The notes under the pieces were generated by a model. The model was not told where the DNA came from. It saw nothing but the letters and a program-made list of their open reading frames with translations, and did no database searches. From an uncultured Opitutaceae bacterium (GTDB lineage Bacteria; Verrucomicrobiota; Verrucomicrobiia; Opitutales; Opitutaceae): a stretch of 5,600 nucleotides of DNA. The translations under genes and the position numbers were made by a program. Shown here piece after piece: positions 1-5,600 of this stretch; the first letter of the stretch is position 1; every line of letters starts with the position of its first letter. The stretch lies in the NCBI GenBank assembly GCA_937128785.1, contig CAKZMS010000767.1, positions 1-5,600 on the forward strand. Reading direction: 5' to 3'.

Positions 1-1785
1 CTATTTCTGGAACCGACGAGTGAGCTCCCCATGGGAGACTTCAAAATAGGTCGGACGGCCGGAGGGGCTGCTGTGGGGCGTGCGGCACCGAAACAGCTCA
101 TCCAGGAGCGATTTCCAGGCGGTTTCACCGTTAGCGTCCGGCAAACGTATTCCCTTGGCACTAGCCACGCGCGCCAGCTCCTCCTTCGCGAGGTCGGCAT
201 TATCGGCCGGGAATCGTCCGTCGCGCAGAGCCCCCAGCAGGTCGCGCATGAAGGCCTCCGCATCGCCCGGCTCCATCCAGGTGGGCACTGACTCGATGCG
301 GAAAAAATTCCGCCCAAATTCCTCCACCCCAAACCCATGCTCGTGCAGGAACGGCAAATGATCGATCAACAACGCCGAAGCCACGGGATCCAGCTCCAGG
401 GGGACCGGCAGCAACAATTGTTGGGCGGCTACTTCACCGCGACGAAACTCGGCCTGCAGTCGTTCAAACCAAACCCGCTCGTGCGCTCCCCGGCGATGCA
501 TCCACACCACTCCGGCCGGACTTTCAAACAGGCCATAGATTCCATGGGCCACCCCCACAAATCGCCACCCCCGGGGGCTGGCATGGGGGTCGGTCGAGGC
601 GGGGTGGACTGACTCCACCGCCGGACCATCCGCCGTCGGTTGCTGAAGATCACCCAATTTCGGTGGATTGACCGGGCGGATCGACTGCACCGGATTCTCC
701 CGCGGAGTCGACGCATGGTCGACCACGGTGGGTTTCAGCGCTTCGGGAGGCAACGGCTCAAACGAGGTGTCGGGTCTCGTGGGATTTGAGCTTCCACCCA
801 GCTCACGCAGCCGGGTGAGAACCGACCGGATCACAAACCCCCGCACCGTCGGCTCACTCCGGAACCGAACCTCCCGCTTGGCCGGATGCACGTTCACATC
901 CACCTGATTCGAGGGCAGGTTAAAAAACACAAATGCGGGCGGATAGCGTCCCTTGGGCAGCGACTCATGGTAGCTCTCGATCAGCGCATAGTTCAGGGTG
1001 CGATTGTCGACCGGCCGCCCGTTCACAAAGACGATCATCTCGTGGCGAGTCGATCTCCCCACCCCCGGTTTGCCGATCAGTCCCTGCAACTCCATCTCGC
1101 CTTCAACCGCGGCAATCGGCACCAGTTGTTCCGCCAACTGACGTCCGAAAATCTCCCCCACCCGATCGACGAGCGCCGGACATTCCGGGGACTGGAAAAT
1201 TGCGCGGCCATCCTCAATGAGGGTGAATGCCACGTTGGGACTGGCCAAAGCGTAGAGCCGCACCCCCGCCACGATATGGGCGGCCTCCGTCCGATCCTGT
1301 TTTAAGAATTTTCTCCGCGCCGGCACCGAGTTGAACAGATGCTCCACGTCGATCCGTGTCCCCACCGGACGACCACATTCCCGCACGTGCACAATCTTGC
1401 CCCCGTTGACCAACACTTCGGTGCCCAGCTCCTCCCCCCGGGCGCGAGTCTGTAGGGTGAATTTCGATACACTGGCAATCGAGGGAACCGCCTCCCCGCG
1501 AAAACCGAAGCTGCTGAGCTCATCCAGATCCGCCGCCGCATTGATTTTACTCGTGGCATGCCGCTCCAACGAGAGCAGCGCATTGTCCTTGGTCATCCCA
1601 TGACCATTGTCCTCAATCCGCATCAATGAGCGACCCCCGTGGCGAAACTCTACTTCAATGCGGGTGGCGCCGGCATCCAGGGCGTTTTCCACCAGTTCCT
1701 TTACCACCGCCGCCGGCCGTTCAATCACCTCGCCAGCGGCGATCTGATTGGCAACACGGTCGGGTAAAATAGGGATTTCAGGCAT
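1..1785 (-). CDS. mutL: DNA mismatch repair protein MutL, endonuclease motifs degenerate
   Basis: MutL couples MutS mismatch recognition to strand processing in the cytoplasm. This 594-residue protein is complete, ending in TAG at 1-3. The N-terminal GHKL ATPase has ELVENALDAGA (E30, N34), DNGHGM (D59), RHATSK (75-80) and FGFRGEA (93-99). VNVHPAKREVRF follows in the second N-terminal domain. A proline-rich linker (about 340-404) leads to the C-terminal dimerisation domain (about 405-594). QQLLLP (455-460) fits the clamp-binding motif of MutL proteins. The metal-binding endonuclease motifs are altered: DQHAAHE reads HRRGAHE (430-436), the ACHxxxR-type motif reads ASAKGIR (541-547), and CPHGRP reads SPSGRP (573-578). 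Identity as MutL is certain from the N-terminus; loss of nuclease activity is inferred. The start is forced, because a stop codon lies 24 bp upstream and the first residues match MutL; no Shine-Dalgarno is visible. It is probably last in an argH-lipoprotein-mutL unit. Confidence 0.97.
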   Translation of the reverse strand: MPEIPILPDRVANQIAAGEVIERPAAVVKELVENALDAGATRIEVEFRHGGRSLMRIEDNGHGMTKDNALLSLERHATSKINAAADLDELSSFGFRGEAVPSIASVSKFTLQTRARGEELGTEVLVNGGKIVHVRECGRPVGTRIDVEHLFNSVPARRKFLKQDRTEAAHIVAGVRLYALASPNVAFTLIEDGRAIFQSPECPALVDRVGEIFGRQLAEQLVPIAAVEGEMELQGLIGKPGVGRSTRHEMIVFVNGRPVDNRTLNYALIESYHESLPKGRYPPAFVFFNLPSNQVDVNVHPAKREVRFRSEPTVRGFVIRSVLTRLRELGGSSNPTRPDTSFEPLPPEALKPTVVDHASTPRENPVQSIRPVNPPKLGDLQQPTADGPAVESVHPASTDPHASPRGWRFVGVAHGIYGLFESPAGVVWMHRRGAHERVWFERLQAEFRRGEVAAQQLLLPVPLELDPVASALLIDHLPFLHEHGFGVEEFGRNFFRIESVPTWMEPGDAEAFMRDLLGALRDGRFPADNADLAKEELARVASAKGIRLPDANGETAWKSLLDELFRCRTPHSSPSGRPTYFEVSHGELTRRFQK

Positions 1786-1835
1786 GGACGGAATCGGACC
1801 GCAGAATCAGTTCGGGGCCGGGGGCCACGCAACGC

Positions 1836-2321
1836 TTATCCCGAGTCCGACAGACCAGTCTCTGGTGCGGGCAAGGCCAGGTGACGTCGCTCGATCGTTT
1901 CCACCCGAGGTCTGAGGACCTGAAACCAGCGCGGAACCGAGCGGCTCTCGACCCAGAAGATCCGATCCCGCCAGGCGGCCGGCAGATCCAATTCGACCAC
2001 CGGCACATCCACCTCCTCGCTCACCGTGGGCTTCGAGATGTAACTCGGAAACAGGTAAAGCCCGTCACCCATGACCTTGGGTTCCACCATCGCCAGGAAA
2101 ACCGGTTCGTTGGGACCGGAGATCCGCAGTCGCACAATCTCATCATCCGCGGCAATCACGGCGATTTCCGCGCTGTGCAAGGGTGACGCCACATCAATGA
2201 ACGCCGGCTGCAGATTGTTCATGCAACCAGCGAGCACGACGCACACCGACCCTGCCATAACTCCCACGGCGCGCTTCACCACCCGCCGGCCGGAGCAGAA
2301 ATGGGAGCGTAGAAACTTCAT
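1836..2321 (-). CDS. Small predicted lipoprotein of unknown function
   Basis: I do not recognise this 161-residue family. The N-terminus has basic residues (R12, R13, K16, R17), a hydrophobic stretch (about 18-31) and a lipobox LAGC with C33, which predicts a lipid-anchored envelope protein. Residue +2 is Met, not Asp, so the E. coli inner-membrane retention rule does not apply. The mature part (about 128 residues) is rich in Val, Ile and Pro, suggesting beta structure, with an aromatic section near the C-terminus (AWRDRIFWVE, RWFQVL). No catalytic motif stands out. The n-region is long if ATG is the start. In-frame GTG codons at residues 14 and 15 (2277-2282) would give a more typical signal peptide and are preceded by a purine-rich GGCGGG. 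The gene starts 28 bp after argH and ends 50 bp before mutL, so co-transcription is likely; a role in arginine synthesis or repair cannot be inferred. Confidence 0.8.
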   Translation of the reverse strand: MKFLRSHFCSGRRVVKRAVGVMAGSVCVVLAGCMNNLQPAFIDVASPLHSAEIAVIAADDEIVRLRISGPNEPVFLAMVEPKVMGDGLYLFPSYISKPTVSEEVDVPVVELDLPAAWRDRIFWVESRSVPRWFQVLRPRVETIERRHLALPAPETGLSDSG

Positions 2322-2349
2322 CGGAGGTGAGGCCGCGTTCAGCGAAAAA

Positions 2350-3753
2350 TCAGTCGGAGAGTCGTTTGCGCCAGCGGGTGAGTTGCCGCTTTACCTGACG
2401 CGGACCGGGCATGCCTGTGCCCCGACGACGCACGCCCGCACGCTTGAGATTAAAGACGGATACCCAGTCCGGTTTGAGGGCGGGATGAATTTCGGACACT
2501 GCCGCGAGCGGTAGTTCGTTCAAGGGCACACCCGATGTTTCCGCCAGTTTCACGACCGCTCCCACCACGTGGTGGGCTTCGCGGAACGGCACTCCCCCTT
2601 CCACGAGATAGTCAGCCAAATCCGTCGCCAACAACGCCGGGTCGGCCACCGCGGCGGCACACTTGTCCACCTTGAACTCAGCCCCGTCGACGGTGCCGGC
2701 CACCACTTCCAACGCCATGACCGTTTGGTCGAAGCTATCGAAAATCGGCGGTTTGTCGTCTTGGAGATCGCGGTTATAAGTCAACGGCAGGCCTTTGGTG
2801 AGCGTCAGCAGGGTCGTCAGGTTCCCCTGCAACCGGGCGGCTTTACCCCGCAGAATCTCACAGGCATCCGGATTCTTTTTCTGCGGCATCAGGGACGAGC
2901 CGGTGCAGAACGCATCGGGCAGACTCAGAAAATCGAATTCACTGCTGGCCCAAAGAATCAGGTCTTCAGCCAGCCGGGAAATATGGGTGCCGACCAGGGC
3001 GGCCGCCGTCGCGAACTCAACGAACACATCCCGGTCGGCCACCGAGTCCATCGAGTTTTGGGTCACCCGGGGACGGCCCCGCGCATCGACGAAGCCGAGG
3101 GCTTTGGCGGTGAACTCGCGATCGATCGGCAGGGTGGTTCCCGCCAGTGCTCCCGCGCCCAACGGACACCAATTGGCTGCATCGGCCACGGCGGCGAAAC
3201 GGGTGCGGTCGCGCTCCAACATCTCCAGGTAGGCGGCCAGGTGATGGGCCACCTGCACCGGTTGAGCCCGTTGCAAGTGGGTGTAGCCCGGAATCAGAAT
3301 ATCACCGGCTTGTTCGGCCAGGGCCAGCAACCCGCGCTGGGCGCCCGCCAGGCGGTCGTCGACCTGGGCACAGGCCCACTTAAAAAACAGCCGCATATCG
3401 GTGGCGACCTGATCATTGCGGCTGCGCGCCGTGTGCAGCTTGGCCGCCGCCGGAACCCGTTCGGTCAGGGCTTGCTCAATGTTCATGTGCACATCCTCGA
3501 GCTCGGACTTCCACGCAAATTCCCCCTTGGCGATTTCCTTCTCGATCCGGTTCAGGCCGCGATGGATCGCCCGACATTCCCGGGCCGAAATGAGTCCCAC
3601 GTGCTCCAGCATCGCCGCATGAGCCTTGCTGCCCGCAATATCGAACGGGGCCAGTCGATGATCAAACGATACCGATTCACTGAAAGTGAGCATCAATTCC
3701 GCGGGGCCGGTCGAAAATCGTCCGCCCCAGGTCGCTTGTTTTTTCTTGGCCAT
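2350..3753 (-). CDS. argH: Argininosuccinate lyase
   Basis: ArgH splits argininosuccinate into arginine and fumarate, the last step of arginine synthesis; the family acts as a cytoplasmic homotetramer. The 467-residue length is normal. Family motifs occur in order: WGGRF (9-13), LEDVHMNIE (85-93), HTARSRNDQ (107-115), [10 protein letters not shown] (156-165, with the conserved His159), and the fumarase/lyase signature [11 protein letters not shown] (285-295), which carries the catalytic-loop serine. YNRDLQDDK (325-333) is also typical. All expected active-site regions look intact. Near the C-terminus the usual GGTAP-like segment reads GTGMPGP (445-451), slightly longer than in E. coli; the protein ends in a basic tail. 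The ATG is the only reasonable start: reading upstream in frame, a stop lies at 3781-3783 with no other start codon between. No Shine-Dalgarno precedes it. It is probably the first gene of a unit with the lipoprotein and mutL; argG is not in the window. Confidence 0.97.
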   Translation of the reverse strand: MAKKKQATWGGRFSTGPAELMLTFSESVSFDHRLAPFDIAGSKAHAAMLEHVGLISARECRAIHRGLNRIEKEIAKGEFAWKSELEDVHMNIEQALTERVPAAAKLHTARSRNDQVATDMRLFFKWACAQVDDRLAGAQRGLLALAEQAGDILIPGYTHLQRAQPVQVAHHLAAYLEMLERDRTRFAAVADAANWCPLGAGALAGTTLPIDREFTAKALGFVDARGRPRVTQNSMDSVADRDVFVEFATAAALVGTHISRLAEDLILWASSEFDFLSLPDAFCTGSSLMPQKKNPDACEILRGKAARLQGNLTTLLTLTKGLPLTYNRDLQDDKPPIFDSFDQTVMALEVVAGTVDGAEFKVDKCAAAVADPALLATDLADYLVEGGVPFREAHHVVGAVVKLAETSGVPLNELPLAAVSEIHPALKPDWVSVFNLKRAGVRRRGTGMPGPRQVKRQLTRWRKRLSD

Positions 3754-3870
3754 ATGGATTTGAGCAGAGGCGCCGCATTGTTACCGCGCAACGCGAAAGA
3801 TAACGGACGGCGGGCGCGTGAATGAAAGGAATCAGTTGCGACGCGTTCCCACCGCCTCACAGTCAACCTG
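3754..3870. promoter_or_regulatory. Divergent intergenic region, probable promoters for argH and the secreted-protein gene
   Basis: This 117-bp gap separates two divergently read genes, so it should hold promoters for both; this is inferred from layout. On the minus strand a weak -10-like TATCTT (3797-3802) lies about 44 bp before argH with a poor -35 candidate, TTCATT (3821-3826). A good -35-like TTGACT (3861-3866, minus) has no acceptable -10 at normal spacing. No convincing plus-strand promoter and no arginine-repressor operator was recognised. Neither start has a Shine-Dalgarno sequence. Confidence 0.4.
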
Positions 3871-4341
3871 ATGCTCAACCTTGCCCGCCCCTTCGTCTGT
3901 AGCCTGCTGCTCGCCGTGGGCATGGCCGCGCAGGATGAGCCGCCCCCGGAGCCCGAATCGTTACCACCGATATATCAGCGGGCGGCGGTCGCGACAGCCA
4001 AGACCTCAATTTACATCGGCAACGTGAAGCTGGAGACGCCGGTTTTTTTGCGGGAGGGCGAAACCTACTCGTCGACCTACGAGGCCAAAGTTTTCCCGTT
4101 TTTCTTCTACAATGAATCCGGTCGCATCTCCATTACCATCCCCGACGAAGACCTCCGGCGCCTCGCCGCCGGAGAACGCGTCTACTTCACCGGCGAGGCT
4201 TTCAGCCTAAAGGAGGAACCCCGCCGGGTAGAAGGACATGCGGATCCAGCCGACGCCGAGTCCGGTAAAATCAAGGTCCGCGTGTGGGTCTCGAAGAACA
4301 TCGAATTGATCTTCAATACGACCTACCGTTTCGAGGGATGA
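3871..4341 (+). CDS. Small predicted secreted protein of unknown function
   Basis: I do not recognise this 156-residue protein. It begins with a likely Sec signal peptide: Arg6, a hydrophobic core FVCSLLLAVGMA, and an Ala-Ala-Gln end where signal peptidase I could cut (about residue 19 or 20). There is no lipobox cysteine at the cleavage site. A Pro/Glu-rich spacer (22-34, QDEPPPEPESLPP) follows. The rest alternates hydrophobic and polar residues in short strands (TSIYIGNVKLETPVFL, VFPFFFYN, RISITI, KIKVRVWV, IELIFNTTYRF), which suggests a small beta-rich, probably periplasmic or envelope domain. No catalytic motif is visible. The signal peptide and sustained coding character argue for a real gene despite the lack of a Shine-Dalgarno before the ATG. 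It is transcribed away from argH and converges on the hybrid-kinase gene with 22 bp between stops. Confidence 0.75.
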   Translation: MLNLARPFVCSLLLAVGMAAQDEPPPEPESLPPIYQRAAVATAKTSIYIGNVKLETPVFLREGETYSSTYEAKVFPFFFYNESGRISITIPDEDLRRLAAGERVYFTGEAFSLKEEPRRVEGHADPADAESGKIKVRVWVSKNIELIFNTTYRFEG

Positions 4342-4363
4342 CCCTTCGGGCCTGCCGGTGACT

Positions 4364-5600
4364 TCAGACGCCGGCGCCGTTCTTGCCTTCGGCCGGCTTG
4401 GCCAGAAACGACTGCACCCGGCGTAAGAGGAGCGTCATGCCAAACGGCTTTTGCATAAAGCCGGCCGCACCCGATCGGTTCACCGCTGCTTCCAATTTGG
4501 GCTCGAGGTGACCGCTCATGATGAGAACCGGCAGCTCCGGCTCGGCCTCCCGAACCACGGAGAAGACTTCCCAGCCGCTCATGCCCGGCAGCACCAAATC
4601 AGCGACCACCAGATCGAGACTGCCCTGGTGCTGGCGAAACTCCAGCACCGCGCTTTCGCCATCGCTCGCGGTGATGACTTCCATGCCGTTTTTCCGCAGC
4701 GCGGAGGCCATCGTCTCCAGCAGCCCTTCCTCGTCGTCGACTAAAAGAATCTTCGGGGCGGCATCACCCTCGTTGCGCGCCAGAGGGGCGACGGGAGGAC
4801 TCTCCTGTTCGATGGGCCCCTCCACCTCCAAACCCAACGGCAACCAGATGGTGTAGGCGGCCACGCCCCCCTCCTGGGCCTCGTAATGCCAGAAACCTTG
4901 GTGCGCCTCTACGATCCGTTCGATCATGGTCAGACCGAGGTCGTGTTTCCGGGATGGGTCCCCCCGGTCCTCGGTCGGGATGGGCGGCCGGCTGCTGTTA
5001 CGGGGACGCCCCGGGTTGATGATCTCAATGACCGCGTAGGTGCGGGCATCGGCCAAGGGAAACCGCTCGTGCACCTTGGCGCCGGCTTCCCAGCGGGTGC
5101 GGGTGCGCAGGCCCCGGGTGGCATCCGGTTCGAATTCATGCATGCGACGCACCATCTCTCCCAGAGCATCACCGATCTGCATCGAATCGAGCGGCACTTC
5201 CTTGAGTTCGGGAACCATGGAGAGTTCCAACTCGATGGGCCGGTCGCTCACTTCCGCGCGCAGGATCTGGAGTTTGGATTCCAAGAATCGGCCGAGGTCG
5301 GTCTTCTGCCGCTCCGGATCCGGTCGCCGCATCATGTAGAGGGATTGCTTGACCAGCAAGGTCGCGCGCTGGACGGCCCCGCCCACACCTTCGGCCACGA
5401 CTTGCTGTCGCTTGGCGTCACTTGTGCCCTCCTGCAACAGCGCCGTGTAGCCCAGGATAATGGACAACAGGTTGTTGAGATCATTGCTCACGGAAGAGGA
5501 CAATGCGGTGTAGGATTCCACCCGATTGATCTTCTCCATTCGTTGGTCCAACCGCGCGACATCACTCAGATCCACGGTCGTGATCACGCGGGCTGCGGAA
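4364..5600 (-). CDS. Hybrid protein: degenerate histidine-kinase module plus intact receiver domain (5' end outside window)
   Basis: Numbering is from GTG at 5585-5587, which is probably not the true start: the frame stays open to the window edge, and the first residues resemble the end of a PAS-type domain leading into a helix. Residues about 15-90 resemble the dimerisation helices of hybrid kinases, but the expected HDxNN box reads NDLNN (35-39), so the phospho-accepting His is Asn35. The ATPase-like region (about 95-252) ends in the typical AAYTIWLPLG, yet the N-box reads GEMVRRMHEF (143-152), the G1 box NPGRP (191-195) replaces DxGxG, and the G2 box keeps only LGL (217-219). The receiver (279-395) is complete: D284/D285, phospho-accepting D330, S358 and K380. 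By family logic it would be a phosphorylatable protein that cannot phosphorylate itself; this is inferred. Its partner kinase and output are unknown. Confidence 0.88.
   Translation of the reverse strand, partial: SAARVITTVDLSDVARLDQRMEKINRVESYTALSSSVSNDLNNLLSIILGYTALLQEGTSDAKRQQVVAEGVGGAVQRATLLVKQSLYMMRRPDPERQKTDLGRFLESKLQILRAEVSDRPIELELSMVPELKEVPLDSMQIGDALGEMVRRMHEFEPDATRGLRTRTRWEAGAKVHERFPLADARTYAVIEIINPGRPRNSSRPPIPTEDRGDPSRKHDLGLTMIERIVEAHQGFWHYEAQEGGVAAYTIWLPLGLEVEGPIEQESPPVAPLARNEGDAAPKILLVDDEEGLLETMASALRKNGMEVITASDGESAVLEFRQHQGSLDLVVADLVLPGMSGWEVFSVVREAEPELPVLIMSGHLEPKLEAAVNRSGAAGFMQKPFGMTLLLRRVQSFLAKPAEGKNGAGV

Noticed and set aside
886..1305. An open frame of 139 codons on the plus strand inside mutL
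   Set aside because: It is antisense to conserved MutL sequence, rich in His, Arg and Pro, and shows no domain or ribosome binding site.
1778..2008. A 76-codon minus-strand frame overlapping the lipoprotein end and the mutL start
   Set aside because: It overlaps both better-supported genes in another frame and has an Arg/Ser/Cys-rich composition typical of a shadow frame.
2569..3825. A long open frame (418 codons) on the plus strand, antisense to argH
   Set aside because: It lies almost wholly over the well-supported argH gene, has an Arg/Gly/Gln-rich composition with no recognisable motif, and is the kind of shadow frame expected opposite a GC-rich gene.
3787..3840. CGCAAC and GTTGCG inverted pair in the argH divergent region as an operator
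   Set aside because: Only 6 bp match, the arms are 42 bp apart, and flanking bases do not extend the symmetry; chance is likely in GC-rich DNA.
4354..4375. Inverted repeat GCCGG / CCGGC between the two convergent genes, as a possible shared terminator
   Set aside because: The stem is only 5 bp with a 12-base loop, overlaps the end of the kinase-like gene, and has no T-tract on either strand.
5585..5587. GTG as the true start of the hybrid kinase-like protein
   Set aside because: The frame remains open to the window edge, and the first residues look like the end of an upstream sensor domain rather than a natural N-terminus.

Overview
The window is GC-rich, densely coding bacterial chromosome with five protein genes. 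No RNA gene, mobile element, CRISPR array or long non-coding stretch was seen. The style of the MutL, ArgH and hybrid-kinase proteins fits Verrucomicrobiota, perhaps Opitutae. That placement rests on recognition by eye, not on a search, so confidence is moderate to low.

Layout. From about 3.75 kb down to position 1, three genes lie head to tail on the minus strand: argH (argininosuccinate lyase, last step of arginine synthesis), a small predicted lipoprotein gene, and mutL (mismatch repair). The gaps are 28 and 50 bp, so they are probably co-transcribed. A 117-bp divergent region separates argH from a plus-strand gene for a small secreted protein of unknown function (3871-4341). That gene converges, with a 22-bp gap, on a minus-strand gene for a sensor-kinase-like and receiver hybrid protein. 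The hybrid gene runs off the right edge, so its N-terminus is missing.

How they work together. ArgH and MutL are housekeeping proteins with no obvious functional link. The lipoprotein between them and the secreted protein opposite have no recognised function.

Two proteins deserve attention. The hybrid protein keeps a complete receiver domain, but its kinase half has lost the phospho-accepting histidine (Asn instead) and most ATP-binding motifs, so it looks like a pseudokinase. MutL keeps its ATPase and a clamp-binding-like motif, but its C-terminal endonuclease motifs have lost nearly all metal-binding residues. None of the four visible starts has a clear Shine-Dalgarno sequence. I found no defence system, mobile element or other clearly new multi-gene system.
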